Shown here: positions 16,025 through 24,199 of the stretch, piece after piece
Layout: each line of letters opens with the position of its first letter
Numbering within the stretch: position 1 is the first letter of the stretch
Assembly: GCF_900637205.1 (NCBI RefSeq)
Contig: NZ_LR134355.1
Coordinates: 3,658,001 to 3,722,000 of the forward strand
Source: Mycolicibacterium chitae
GTDB taxonomy: Bacteria > Actinomycetota > Actinomycetes > Mycobacteriales > Mycobacteriaceae
DNA length: 64,000 nt
Direction: 5' to 3'
Position numbers and translations under genes: made by a program
Notes under the pieces: model-generated
Told to the model about the DNA's origin: nothing
Database searches by the model: none
The model's input: only the letters and a program-made list of their open reading frames with translations

Positions 16025-17821
16025 GTGCCCAGTCACGCCAGCTCGACCATCACCAAGGTCCTGGTAGCCAACCGTGGCGAGATCGCCGTCCGGGTGATCC
16101 GGGCGGCCAAGGATGCGGGCCTGGAGAGCGTGGCGGTCTACGCCGAGCCCGACGCCGACGCGCCCCATGTGCGGCTGGCCGACGAGGCCTTCGCGCTGGG
16201 TGGTCAGACCTCGGCGGAGTCCTACCTGGACTTCGGCAAGCTGCTCAACGCCGCCGAGCAGTCCGGCGCCAACGCCATCCACCCCGGTTACGGATTCCTT
16301 TCCGAGAACGCCGAATTCGCGCAGGCCGTGCTCGACGCGGGCCTGATCTGGATCGGGCCGTCCCCGCAGTCCATCCGCGACCTCGGTGACAAGGTCACCG
16401 CGCGCCACATCGCCGCGCGCGCCGAGGCCCCGCTGGTCCCGGGTACCCCGGATCCGGTCAAGGACGCCGACGAGGTCGTCGCCTTCGCCAAGGAGTACGG
16501 CGTGCCGATCGCCATCAAGGCCGCCTTCGGCGGTGGCGGCCGCGGGATGAAGGTGGCCCGCACCATCGAGGAGATCCCCGAGCTGTTCGAGTCCGCCACC
16601 CGTGAGGCCGTCGCGGCCTTCGGTCGCGGCGAGTGCTTCGTCGAGCGCTACCTGGACAAGCCCCGCCACGTGGAGGCCCAGGTGATCGCCGACCAGCACG
16701 GCAACGTCATCGTCGCCGGCACCCGCGACTGCTCGCTGCAGCGTCGCTTCCAGAAGCTGGTGGAAGAGGCCCCGGCGCCGTTCCTCACCGACGCGCAGCG
16801 CAAGGAGATCCACGAGTCCGCCAAGCGCATCTGCAAGGAGGCCGGTTACTACGGCGCCGGCACCGTCGAGTACCTGGTCGGCCAGGACGGCCTGATCAGC
16901 TTCCTCGAGGTGAACACCCGCCTGCAGGTCGAGCACCCGGTCACCGAGGAGACCGCGGGCATCGACCTGGTGCGCCAGCAGTTCCTCATCGCCAACGGCG
17001 AGAAGCTGGACATCACCGAGGATCCCACCCCGCGCGGGCACTCCTTCGAGTTCCGCATCAACGGCGAGGACGCCGGCCGCGGGTTCCTGCCCGCCCCCGG
17101 ACCGGTCAACAAGTTCACCCCGCCGACGGGCCCGGGCGTGCGCCTGGATTCCGGCGTGGAGAGTGGCTCGGTGATCGGCGGCCAGTTCGACTCGATGCTG
17201 GCCAAGCTGATCGTCACCGGCGCCAACCGCACCGAGGCGCTGGAGCGTTCGCGCCGCGCGCTGGCCGAGTTCGAGATCGAGGGTCTGGCCACCGTGATCC
17301 CGTTCCACCGCGCCGTGGTCTCCGACCCGGCCTTCATCGGTGACGACAACGGCTTCTCGGTGCACACCCGCTGGATCGAGACCGAGTGGGAGAACACCGT
17401 CGAGCCGTTCACCGGCGGCGGCGAGGTCGACGCCGAGGAAGAGCAGCCGCGGCAGAAGGTGGTCGTCGAGGTCGGCGGCCGCCGTCTCGAGGTGTCGCTG
17501 CCCGGCGACATGGCCATCGGCAACGGTGGCGGGCCCGCCCACGGCGCCCTCCGCAAGAAGCCCAAGGCGCGCAAGCGCGGTGGGCACGGCGGCGCCGCGG
17601 CCTCCGGCGATTCGGTGACCGCGCCCATGCAGGGCACCGTCGTCAAGGTCGCCGTCGAGGAGGGCCAGCAGGTTTCGGCCGGCGACCTGGTGGTGGTGCT
17701 CGAGGCCATGAAGATGGAGAACCCCGTCACCGCGCACAAGGACGGCACCGTCACGGGCCTGTCCGTCGAGGCCGGCGCCGCGGTCACCCAGGGCACCGTG
17801 GTCTGCGAACTCAAGGACTGA
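16025..17821 (+). CDS. accA3: Biotinylated acyl-CoA carboxylase alpha subunit AccA3
   Basis: A 598-residue fusion of biotin carboxylase (about 1-450) and biotin carboxyl carrier protein (last about 75 residues). The ATP-grasp loop 'AAFGGGGRGMKVAR', 'HPGYGFLSENAEFA' and 'EVNTRLQVEHPVTEE' are present, and 'EAMKMEN' carries the biotinylated Lys near residue 564. AccA3 is the shared alpha subunit for AccD4, AccD5 and AccD6 complexes, making malonyl-, methylmalonyl- and long-chain carboxyacyl-CoA for fatty and mycolic acids. The GTG at 16025 follows an AGGAGG-like ribosome-binding site. Confidence 0.96.
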   Translation: MPSHASSTITKVLVANRGEIAVRVIRAAKDAGLESVAVYAEPDADAPHVRLADEAFALGGQTSAESYLDFGKLLNAAEQSGANAIHPGYGFLSENAEFAQAVLDAGLIWIGPSPQSIRDLGDKVTARHIAARAEAPLVPGTPDPVKDADEVVAFAKEYGVPIAIKAAFGGGGRGMKVARTIEEIPELFESATREAVAAFGRGECFVERYLDKPRHVEAQVIADQHGNVIVAGTRDCSLQRRFQKLVEEAPAPFLTDAQRKEIHESAKRICKEAGYYGAGTVEYLVGQDGLISFLEVNTRLQVEHPVTEETAGIDLVRQQFLIANGEKLDITEDPTPRGHSFEFRINGEDAGRGFLPAPGPVNKFTPPTGPGVRLDSGVESGSVIGGQFDSMLAKLIVTGANRTEALERSRRALAEFEIEGLATVIPFHRAVVSDPAFIGDDNGFSVHTRWIETEWENTVEPFTGGGEVDAEEEQPRQKVVVEVGGRRLEVSLPGDMAIGNGGGPAHGALRKKPKARKRGGHGGAAASGDSVTAPMQGTVVKVAVEEGQQVSAGDLVVVLEAMKMENPVTAHKDGTVTGLSVEAGAAVTQGTVVCELKD

Positions 17822-17838
17822 CGCCCGAGCTGTTCGCG

Positions 17839-18177
17839 ATGGAACCCGTCGAGATCAACGCCGGCAACTGGTATCTGCGGGCGGTGCGGGCCGACGAGCG
17901 AATGGACGACCGGCCCTCGCTGGCCCAACTCGGCGAGACCGACGACGGCTACGTCGGCCGGGTCGAACAGCAGTGGGCCGACGACACCCGGTACGCCTGG
18001 GCGGTGTGCGAACCCACCACCGGGGAGATGCTCGCCGAGGTGGCGCTGTGCCCCCGCACCGGCGCCATCGACACCCGCGCCCGCCCCGAGCACGACGAGG
18101 CGGCCCACGCCGCGGCCGAGGCCGTGACCCGATTCGCCGCCTCCTGCGGGATCGCCGACGCGCACCTAAGGTCGTAG
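17839..18177 (+). CDS. Short conserved hypothetical protein downstream of accA3
   Basis: A 112-residue protein starting at an ATG 17 nt after accA3. It reads as a compact cytosolic domain with 'NAGNWYLRAVRADERMDDRP' at the start and 'RYAWAVCEPTTGEMLAEVAL' in the middle. The pattern recalls the first strands of a GNAT acetyltransferase, but the acetyl-CoA loop is not evident, so it may be a degenerate or truncated GNAT. Its last codons overlap the promoter box of mdh. Function unknown. Confidence 0.6.
   Translation: MEPVEINAGNWYLRAVRADERMDDRPSLAQLGETDDGYVGRVEQQWADDTRYAWAVCEPTTGEMLAEVALCPRTGAIDTRARPEHDEAAHAAAEAVTRFAASCGIADAHLRS
18167..18172 (+). promoter_or_regulatory. Candidate -10 box (TAAGGT) for mdh
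   Basis: TAAGGT ends 7 nt before the mdh GTG at 18180, inside the end of the preceding gene. Confidence 0.4.
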
Positions 18178-18179
18178 GG

Positions 18180-19172
18180 GTGTCCACGCCGCAGATCGTC
18201 ACCGTCACCGGGGCCGCCGGCCAGATCGGCTACGCCGCGCTGTTCCGCATCGCCGCCGGGGCCATGCTGGGGCATGACACCCCGGTGGTCCTGCGCCTGT
18301 TGGAACTGCCCGCCTCCGTCCGCGCCGCCGAGGGCGTGGTGATGGAACTCGACGACGGCGCCTTTCCGCTGTTGGCGGGCACCGAGATCCACGACGATCC
18401 GACCAAGGCGTTCGACGGGGTGGACGTCGCGCTGCTGATCGGGGCCAAGCCGCGTAGCAAGGGCATGGAACGCGCCGACCTGTTGTCCGCCAACGCGCAG
18501 ATCTTCGCCAACGCGGGCAAGGCGCTCAACGACGGCGCCGGCTCGCAGGTGCGAATCCTGGTGGTGGGCAACCCGGCCAACACCAACACGCTGGTGGCCG
18601 CCGCGCACGCCCCGGACATCCCCGCCGACCGGTTCACCGCCCTGACCCGGCTGGACCACAATCGCGCGGTGGCCGCGCTGGCCCGGCACGCGCAGGTGCC
18701 GGTCACCGAGATCACCCGCATGTCGATCTGGGGGAATCACTCCCCCACCCAGTACCCGGACATCTTCCACGCCACCGTGGCCGGCCGGTCCGGCGCCGAC
18801 TATGCCGCCGACACCCATTGGCTCAGCGACGATTTCATCCCCACCGTGGCGCGCCGCGGCACCGCGATCATCGAGGCGCGCGGCGCGAGTTCGGCCGCCT
18901 CGGCGGCCAACGGTGCCATCGACCACATCGACGACTGGGTCCACGGCACCCCCGAGGACGACTGGACCTCGGTGGCGTTGCCGTCGCCCGGCATCTATGG
19001 GGTCGACGAGGGATTGGTGTGTTCGTTCCCGTGCCGTTCGGTCGACGGGCGCTGGGCGATTGTCGAGGGCCTCGACATCAACTCGTTCTCCCGGGCCCGC
19101 ATCGACGCCTCGGTCGCCGAATTGCGTTCCGAGCGTGACGCAGTGGCCGCGCTGGGCCTGCTGCCGTCCTGA
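18180..19172 (+). CDS. mdh: Malate dehydrogenase
   Basis: A 330-residue NAD-dependent malate dehydrogenase. Visible motifs are the Rossmann 'GAAGQIGYAALFRIA', 'VVGNPANTNTLVA', 'TRLDHNRA' (catalytic Asp and substrate Arg) and 'IWGNHSPTQYPD' with the catalytic His. It interconverts malate and oxaloacetate in the TCA cycle. As recalled, mdh is elsewhere in M. tuberculosis (Rv1240), so its place here is a lineage difference. It converges on the MobA-like gene across a small tandem repeat. Confidence 0.95.
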   Translation: MSTPQIVTVTGAAGQIGYAALFRIAAGAMLGHDTPVVLRLLELPASVRAAEGVVMELDDGAFPLLAGTEIHDDPTKAFDGVDVALLIGAKPRSKGMERADLLSANAQIFANAGKALNDGAGSQVRILVVGNPANTNTLVAAAHAPDIPADRFTALTRLDHNRAVAALARHAQVPVTEITRMSIWGNHSPTQYPDIFHATVAGRSGADYAADTHWLSDDFIPTVARRGTAIIEARGASSAASAANGAIDHIDDWVHGTPEDDWTSVALPSPGIYGVDEGLVCSFPCRSVDGRWAIVEGLDINSFSRARIDASVAELRSERDAVAALGLLPS

Positions 19173-19215
19173 TACTCAGGGGGTGTCTACTCAGGGGTGT
19201 CTACTCAGGGGTGTC
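19173..19215. repeat. Three-copy 14 bp tandem repeat (TACTCAGGGGTGTC)
   Basis: Three head-to-tail copies run from 19173; the first has one extra G. The last copy contains the end of the MobA-like gene (minus strand reads Asp-Thr-Pro-Glu-stop), and the other two lie just beyond its stop, up to the mdh stop. It looks like duplication of the 3' end of that gene. Confidence 0.8.
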
Positions 19216-19746
19216 GATGTCCCGGCCGTCGGCCAGGTCGGAACACTCGACGGCGACCACATCGGAGCGGGCGGCCAGGAAGTCGCGGGCGCCGTGGTCG
19301 CCGCGCAGGCTCGCGAGAACCGCGGGCCAGTGCGCGGCCGCGATGACCACGGGATGACCCGGTCGGCCCGCGAAGAACGCTCGGGCCACGCCGGATTCGG
19401 CTCCGTGCGCCGCCGCCAGCAGGCGGGCCACCACCTCGGCGCCCACATCCGGGGTGTCCACGACGTGCAGCACCGCGTACTCGCCGTCTGCGGCGGTCAG
19501 CCCCGCGCGCACCGAGGCGCTCATCCCGTCGGCCCAGTCCTCCGCGAGCACCGCGCGCGCCGGGGGCGGCACCTCGACCACGGCCGCGCCCAGCACCACC
19601 AGCACGTCGTCACAGCCGCCGTCGGCCAGCGCGGTCACCGCGCGACGCAGCCAATCGCCCTGCTCGGCAAGGACTTTCGGCATGCCATAGCGCGATCCAG
19701 CGCCGGCCGCCAACACGATGCCCACGGCCGAGTGCGGTGCGGACAC
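19201..19746 (-). CDS. MobA-like nucleotidyltransferase (MocA type)
   Basis: A 181-residue GT-A-fold NTP transferase. The N-terminal 'VLAAGAGSRYGMPKVLA' is the nucleotide-binding signature (the G-x-S-R-x-G-x-P-K pattern), followed by 'HVVDTPDVG' with the metal Asp and 'GRPGHPVVI'. The family includes MobA and MocA, which transfer GMP or CMP to molybdopterin; CTP-type MocA is the best guess, but no molybdenum genes are adjacent. The GTG start lies 6 nt after the sigF stop region in the same direction. Its 3' end is involved in a tandem duplication. Confidence 0.82.
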   Translation of the reverse strand: MSAPHSAVGIVLAAGAGSRYGMPKVLAEQGDWLRRAVTALADGGCDDVLVVLGAAVVEVPPPARAVLAEDWADGMSASVRAGLTAADGEYAVLHVVDTPDVGAEVVARLLAAAHGAESGVARAFFAGRPGHPVVIAAAHWPAVLASLRGDHGARDFLAARSDVVAVECSDLADGRDIDTPE

Positions 19747-19752
19747 GGCCGG

Positions 19753-20541
19753 CTATTCCAGCTGATCGCGCAGCCGGCCCAGGGCCCGGGCCAGCAGCCG
19801 CGACACGTGCATCTGCGACACCCCGACCCGCTCGGCGATCTGGGTCTGGGTCATCGATTCGAAGAAGCGCAGCACCACCACGACCCGCTCGCGCTCGGGC
19901 AGCGATTCCAGCAGCGGCCGCAACGCCTCCCGGTTCTCGATCTGGTCGAGCGTGGTGTCCACATCGCCCAGGCTGTCGGCGATCGCGGGGGCGTCCTCGT
20001 CCCCACCGCCGCCGCCGCTGTCGATCGACAAGGTGTTGTAGGAGCTGCCGGCGACCAGGCCTTCGACCACTTCGTTGCGGTCCATTTCCAGCTCGGTGGC
20101 CAACTCGCTGGGCGTGGGCGCCCGGCCGAGGCGTTGGGACAGTTCCGCGGTGGCCGTACCCAGCCGCAGGTGCAGTTCCTTGAGCCGCCGCGGCACCTTC
20201 ACCGACCAGCTGTTGTCCCGGAAGTGGCGGCGGACCTCGCCCATTATCGTCGGGACGGCGAACGACACGAAGTCCGATCCGGCGTTCACGTCGAACCGGA
20301 TGACGGCGTTGACCAGGCCGACGCGCGCCACCTGCACCAGGTCGTCGCGCGGTTCCCCGCGCCCGTCGAACCGGCGGGCAATGTGGTCGGCCAGCGGCAG
20401 GCACCGTTCCACGATCCTGTCGCGCTGGCGCCGGAACGGCGGCGAGTCCGGTTCCAGCTTCGCCAGCTCCCGGAACATGTCCGGGACGTCGGCGTACTCA
20501 GAGCTCGATCGCGTCCGCGACCGGCGGGCAGAGGAAGTCAC
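19753..20541 (-). CDS. sigF: RNA polymerase sigma factor SigF
   Basis: A 262-residue SigB/SigF-type group 3 sigma factor. Region 2 is seen in 'DDLVQVARVGLVNAVIRFD' and 'FAVPTIMGEVRRHFRD', and region 4 in 'QTQIAERVGVSQMHVSRLLA' with its helix-turn-helix. SigF controls stationary-phase, stress and pigment genes in mycobacteria. The GTG start overlaps the rsbW stop (GTGA), coupling sigma and anti-sigma translation. The N-terminal 20 residues are basic and Ser-rich. Confidence 0.95.
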   Translation of the reverse strand: MTSSARRSRTRSSSEYADVPDMFRELAKLEPDSPPFRRQRDRIVERCLPLADHIARRFDGRGEPRDDLVQVARVGLVNAVIRFDVNAGSDFVSFAVPTIMGEVRRHFRDNSWSVKVPRRLKELHLRLGTATAELSQRLGRAPTPSELATELEMDRNEVVEGLVAGSSYNTLSIDSGGGGGDEDAPAIADSLGDVDTTLDQIENREALRPLLESLPERERVVVVLRFFESMTQTQIAERVGVSQMHVSRLLARALGRLRDQLE

Positions 20542-20990
20542 CTCGCGGGGCTCACTCGCCTCGTGGTCAGTGCGATGCCGAACACCGGCACTGCCCCCTC
20601 GACATCGGCGCCGTCGCGGAACGTCCGCACGTCGTCGGTCAGCGAGGTCAGCACATGCCAGCTGAAGCTGCCCGAGGGGAGAATATCGTCGGTCGCGGTC
20701 GTTTCGGTGGAGACCTCGACGACGACCTCGTTGGGCCGCGGGTCGATCACCACCACCAGCGACGCATCCGGGCCGGCCGACCGGATCAGCCGGGTGCAGG
20801 CCTCGTCGACGGCGAGCCTGAGGTCGGCCACCGTGTCGAGGTCGAGGTCCTCGAAGGTGCTCACCGCTCCGATGATGGTGCGCAACACCGCAAGGCTCTC
20901 CAGCTGTGCGGTCACTCGCACTTCGACCGCGTTGACGGTCCGAGCGGAGCGGGAGTGGACGCGCGAGTCCGCGCTTTCGGCATTCGACAT
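20538..20990 (-). CDS. rsbW: Anti-sigma F factor (RsbW/UsfX)
   Basis: A 150-residue HATPase_c-fold anti-sigma factor that binds and holds SigF. The N box is visible in 'LRLAVDEACTRLIR' (residues about 72-85), while later boxes are degenerate as in UsfX. The ATG at 20990 is preceded by GGAGG at a good distance. A SigF-type promoter lies 128 bp upstream, so the rsbW-sigF operon is probably autoregulated. No anti-anti-sigma gene is adjacent. Confidence 0.92.
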   Translation of the reverse strand: MSNAESADSRVHSRSARTVNAVEVRVTAQLESLAVLRTIIGAVSTFEDLDLDTVADLRLAVDEACTRLIRSAGPDASLVVVIDPRPNEVVVEVSTETTATDDILPSGSFSWHVLTSLTDDVRTFRDGADVEGAVPVFGIALTTRRVSPAR

Positions 20991-21117
20991 GTGGTGGCCT
21001 CCCGGCGATATCGAACCGAGACTACCGCAGCCCGGTGATCTGTTACGCACGCCGACGACCCCGCGCCGACATGCCGTTTCGGTCATCAATTCGTGTACAA
21101 GTCATCGTGGCAGCGAG

Positions 21118-21143
21118 TACCCCAAGGTGGCCGCGAACCAAAC
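21118..21143 (-). promoter_or_regulatory. SigF-dependent promoter candidate for rsbW-sigF
   Basis: On the minus strand GTTT (21143-21140) is followed after 17 nt by GGGTA (21122-21118). This matches the mycobacterial SigF consensus GTTT-N15-17-GGGTA. It points towards rsbW. Confidence 0.7.
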
Positions 21144-21226
21144 TGCCGCGGAGCAACGAGTTGATGACGAGTTGGCGTCGGCCAATGCGCCTGCCGCCGA
21201 ATGTCCTTCGCGCCCCGGCGTCGGCC

Positions 21227-21610
21227 TCAGTCACCGAGGATCGGCCCGATCATCGCCGGAATCCCCATCAGGGTGATCAGCATGACCATCATGAGGAACC
21301 ACCCCGCGCCCTGCCAGCCCCACCAGGTGCCCCTGGCGCGCCACACCCGGTAGGTGCGGTAGAACGCCCACAGTCCCGAGGCCATCAGGATCGCCGGTGC
21401 ACCGAGTCCCAGCACCGTGCGCTGCGGCGCACCGCAGGCGAACGAGTCGGCGTCGGCCGTGGCACCGTCGCAGCCACCCACCCACACCGCGGCGATGACC
21501 AGGAACACCACGCCGATCACCGTGGCGATCGCGGCGAACCGGATGGCCGAGCGGACCTCGTCGTCTTCCTGGCCCAGTCGATCGCCGCCGCGCCGCTCTT
21601 GCGTGCTCAT
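21227..21610 (-). CDS. Small membrane protein (Rv3289c-like position)
   Basis: A 127-residue protein with a charged N-terminal tail of about 25 residues, then three predicted membrane helices (about 30-50, 65-88 and 103-124). The middle carries 'GGCDGATADADSFACG' with two Cys that could pair outside the membrane, and an aromatic stretch 'TWWGWQGAGWF'. No family function is known. A transmembrane protein is recalled at the equivalent place upstream of the sigF operon in M. tuberculosis. The ATG at 21610 was chosen because the upstream extension is not membrane-like. Confidence 0.75.
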   Translation of the reverse strand: MSTQERRGGDRLGQEDDEVRSAIRFAAIATVIGVVFLVIAAVWVGGCDGATADADSFACGAPQRTVLGLGAPAILMASGLWAFYRTYRVWRARGTWWGWQGAGWFLMMVMLITLMGIPAMIGPILGD

Positions 21611-21743
21611 GGTTCTCCGTATCCTCTTCGTCTCGTTCGCCCTCGACGTATGCGTCGCACGCGCGAACCCCGCCGAGGCGGGGTGATTGCCGGGTTCCCG
21701 CCGGGCCACACCGGTAAACCTCGGAGTTGTCGGGGCCCACCTC

Positions 21744-21749
21744 TACGAT
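21744..21749 (+). promoter_or_regulatory. Candidate -10 box (TACGAT) for the Mrr-like gene
   Basis: TACGAT ends 8 nt before the GTG at 21758, consistent with a leaderless or near-leaderless transcript. Confidence 0.35.
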
Positions 21750-21757
21750 CTCCAGGC

Positions 21758-22336
21758 GTGGTGCGGCGCAACATCCTCCGGCTGACGAAGCTCTACGTCG
21801 CCGTGGCCGTCGCGATCGCGGCGGGCGCCTACCTGTGCGGGCTCGACGCGAAGCTCAGCGTGGGGATCGGCGCCGCGGTTCCGGTGGCCGTGTACGCCGC
21901 GCCGCGCTTCCTGCGCGGCACGCTGACCGGGGTCCGCACGCCGGGGCGACGGGAGCACCCGGCCGAAGCGATGTCCGGCCTGGAGTTCGAGGATCACGTC
22001 GCCCGGGTCGCGCGCAGCTGCGGCGTCCCGGTGATCATGACCCCGCTCTCGGGCGACTGGGGGGTCGACCTCATCGTCGGCGCCCGTCCCAATCGAGTTG
22101 CCATCCAATGCAAACGGCAGTCGCGTCCGGTGGGTCCCGCGGCGGTGCAGGAGGTGGTGGCCGGCGCCCCGATGCAGGACTGCGTCGCGACCATGGTGGT
22201 GTCCAACCAGAGCTTCACCCCGGCAGCCGTCCAACTGGCCGAGTTGCACGGCTGCGTCCTGGTCGGCGGCGCCGATCTGCGGTATCTGCGGGCCACCATC
22301 CGGCGGCTGACCGCCCCGGGTGCGCGCACCGATTAG
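21758..22336 (+). CDS. Membrane-anchored Mrr-like restriction endonuclease-fold protein
   Basis: A 192-residue protein. Residues 5-50 form two short hydrophobic helices, and residues 75-185 form an Mrr_cat PD-(D/E)XK domain: 'LEFEDHVARVARSCGVPV' begins it, 'GDWGVDLIVG' holds the metal-binding Asp, and 'AIQCKRQ' gives the Gln-x-Lys catalytic end. Mrr-type enzymes cut modified DNA, but small membrane-linked versions are widespread and poorly understood. There is no methyltransferase beside it. GTG at 21758 or 21761 could start it. It overlaps the convergent lat by 4 bp. Confidence 0.8.
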   Translation: MVRRNILRLTKLYVAVAVAIAAGAYLCGLDAKLSVGIGAAVPVAVYAAPRFLRGTLTGVRTPGRREHPAEAMSGLEFEDHVARVARSCGVPVIMTPLSGDWGVDLIVGARPNRVAIQCKRQSRPVGPAAVQEVVAGAPMQDCVATMVVSNQSFTPAAVQLAELHGCVLVGGADLRYLRATIRRLTAPGARTD

Positions 22337-23664
22337 AGCGCGGCGCGGACCGCCTCGACGGCGGTGTCGAGTTCCTGGCGGCCCACCGTCAACGCGGGCC
22401 GGAACCGCACCGAATCCACGCCGCTGCCCAGCATGACCACGCCGCGGTCCCATAGTCGGCGCAGCAACTCGTCGCGGTCCTCGGGCGAGGGCAGGCTGAA
22501 CGCACACATCAGGCCGCGGCCGCGCGGATCGAGCACGGTGTCGGGGAATTCCCGGGACAGTTCCTGCAGCCGGCCCAGCAGGTGGGCGCCCATGCGGGCC
22601 GCGTTGTCGAAAAGGGATTCGGCTTCGATGGTTTCCAGGATGCGCCGGCTGCGCACCATGTCGACGAGGTTGCCACCCCAGGTGGAGTTGATCCGCGAGC
22701 TGACCCGAAAGACGTTGTCGGCCACGGCGTCGATCCGACCGCCGGCCATCACCCCGCACACCTGGGTCTTCTTGCCGAATGCCACCAGATCGGGCTGCAC
22801 CCCCAATTGCTGGTAGGCCCAGGCGGTTCCGGTGATCCCGCAGCCGGTCTGCACCTCGTCGAAGACCAGCAGCGCGTCGAACTCGTCGCACAACGCCCGC
22901 ATCGCGGCGAAGAACTGCGGCCGGAAGTGTCGGTCGCCGCCCTCGCCCTGGATGGGTTCGGCGATGAAACACGCGATGTCGTGCGGGTGGGCCTCGAAGG
23001 CGGCGCGCGCCTGCCGCACCGCCTCGGCCTCGGCTGCGGCGACGTCGGTGTCCGGGCGCAGATATGGCGCGTCGATGCGCGGCCAGTCGAACTTCGGGAA
23101 CCGCGCGACCTTGGCCGGATCGGTGTTGGTCAGCGACATCGTGTAGCCGGAGCGACCATGGAAGGCCCCGCGCAGATGCAGCACCTTCGTGCCCAGGGCC
23201 GGGTCGATCCCGCGGGCCTCGTTGAACCGGCTCTTCCAGTCGAAGGCGGCCTTGAGCGCGTTCTCGACGGCCAGGGCGCCGCCGTCGATGAAGAACAGGT
23301 GCGGCAGGGCGGGGTCCCCGAGCACCCGGGCGAAGGTGTCGACGAAGCGGGCCATCGGCACGGTGTAGATGTCGGAGTTCGACGGCTTGTTGATCGCGAC
23401 GGCGGCCAGTTCGGCCCGGAACCCGGGGTCGTCGGCGAGCGCGGGATGGTTCATGCCCAGCGCGGACGAGGCGAAGAAGGTGAACATGTCCAGATGGCGT
23501 CGGCCGGTGCGTTCATCGACCAGGTAGGAGCCGGACGACCGTTCCAGATCGAGGACCATGTCCATACCATCTGCCAACATCCGCCGGCCTACCACCGTCG
23601 GGACCGCGCTCGCGTCTATCCGCATGGCCCCACGGTCACACCGACTCGTAAAAAGTTCGGTCAT
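22333..23664 (-). CDS. lat: L-lysine 6-aminotransferase
   Basis: A 443-residue class III PLP aminotransferase. 'GALAVENALKAAFDWKSR' and 'FHGRSGYTMSLTNT' are family motifs, 'FDEVQTGCG' holds the PLP-contacting Asp, and 'FGKKTQVCG' the Schiff-base Lys. It moves the epsilon-amino group of lysine to 2-oxoglutarate, giving piperideine-6-carboxylate, the substrate of Pcd downstream. In M. tuberculosis lat is strongly induced in starvation and persistence. The ATG at 23664 is supported by a TACTAT box 7 nt upstream; an ATG at 23625 is the alternative. Confidence 0.94.
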   Translation of the reverse strand: MTELFTSRCDRGAMRIDASAVPTVVGRRMLADGMDMVLDLERSSGSYLVDERTGRRHLDMFTFFASSALGMNHPALADDPGFRAELAAVAINKPSNSDIYTVPMARFVDTFARVLGDPALPHLFFIDGGALAVENALKAAFDWKSRFNEARGIDPALGTKVLHLRGAFHGRSGYTMSLTNTDPAKVARFPKFDWPRIDAPYLRPDTDVAAAEAEAVRQARAAFEAHPHDIACFIAEPIQGEGGDRHFRPQFFAAMRALCDEFDALLVFDEVQTGCGITGTAWAYQQLGVQPDLVAFGKKTQVCGVMAGGRIDAVADNVFRVSSRINSTWGGNLVDMVRSRRILETIEAESLFDNAARMGAHLLGRLQELSREFPDTVLDPRGRGLMCAFSLPSPEDRDELLRRLWDRGVVMLGSGVDSVRFRPALTVGRQELDTAVEAVRAAL

Positions 23665-23671
23665 ACGCCCG

Positions 23672-23677
23672 ATAGTA
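23672..23677 (-). promoter_or_regulatory. Candidate -10 box (TACTAT) for lat
   Basis: On the minus strand TACTAT ends 7 nt before the ATG at 23664. The leaderless spacing supports that start. Confidence 0.5.
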
Positions 23678-23997
23678 CCGTAATTTTTCCAGCCTGATGC
23701 GAACTTAAGGGCAGGACCACCGGCTGCGACCGTCGCACACGTCGCCCCCAGGGTCGCCGCGTTTAGCCGGCCCACATCTGCGCATACGTAGACTCACGTC
23801 CATCAGAAAGAGAATCCGGATGGAAATCCCGACCGCGGGTCTGCGAATCCCCCCGCCGCTCCCCGCCGCCGCCACTGGACGCCGGAGAAAGAGCCGGTGC
23901 GGCAATGATTTCCACGCCCGGTGCCGCCCCGTCGAGACGGCGGCAGGGCGGCCGAACGAGGCCGGGGTACGACGACCCGCCCCCGAGACGGAAGCGC

Positions 23998-24138
23998 TCA
24001 GTCGTCGGTGGCGTCGTCGATGGCAAGGACACCGATCCGGACCAGGACGGCGTAGAAGTGCTCGACCGCGGGGGTCAACAGTCGGACGCCGGACTCGACG
24101 AGGGTGTCGGAGTGGACGTTGCGCAGGACATCGGACAC
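23998..24138 (-). CDS. Possible 46-residue leaderless small protein
   Basis: A minus-strand GTG at 24138 opens a 46-codon frame with strong third-position GC. The protein alternates hydrophobic and polar residues like an amphipathic helix pair ('VRLLTPAVEHFYAVLVRIG') and ends in an acidic tail (DDATDD). A TACCCT box ends 7 nt before the GTG, the same spacing as for several real genes here. It has no homologue known to me, and could be the remnant of a longer gene, since the open frame continues upstream without a usual start. Confidence 0.35.
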   Translation of the reverse strand: MSDVLRNVHSDTLVESGVRLLTPAVEHFYAVLVRIGVLAIDDATDD

Positions 24139-24145
24139 GAACGCG

Positions 24146-24151
24146 AGGGTA
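24146..24151 (-). promoter_or_regulatory. Candidate -10 box (TACCCT) for the 46-codon frame
   Basis: On the minus strand TACCCT is followed after 7 nt by the GTG at 24138. It is the main support for that small gene. Confidence 0.3.
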
Positions 24152-24199
24152 AACAGCGAATAGGCCGGAGCAGGGTCGCCCGAGTTAACGGAGAGAGAA

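Larger units (their letters stand above)
23678..24199. other. 522 bp intergenic stretch between lat and the histone-like gene
   Basis: No confident protein gene lies here. A plus-strand ATG at 23820 opens a 110-residue frame rich in Arg and Pro, but it has no recognisable fold. The only coding-like signal is a 46-codon minus-strand frame at 23998-24138 (listed separately). The rest may hold promoters for lat and the histone-like gene. Confidence 0.6.

Noticed and set aside
21661..21720. SigF-like promoter before the Mrr-like gene (GGTT...GGTAAA)
   Set aside because: The -10 lacks the GGGTA core, and a simple TACGAT box closer to the start explains the promoter.
23820..24152. Plus-strand frame of 110 codons starting at an ATG between lat and the histone-like gene
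   Set aside because: Composition is Arg/Pro-rich as expected from a random frame in GC-rich DNA, no fold is recognisable, and the opposite strand looks more coding-like.
24118..24152. Possible SigF promoter before the histone-like gene (GGGTAA at 24147)
   Set aside because: The only GTT-like -35 is about 25 nt upstream, outside the N15-17 spacing.
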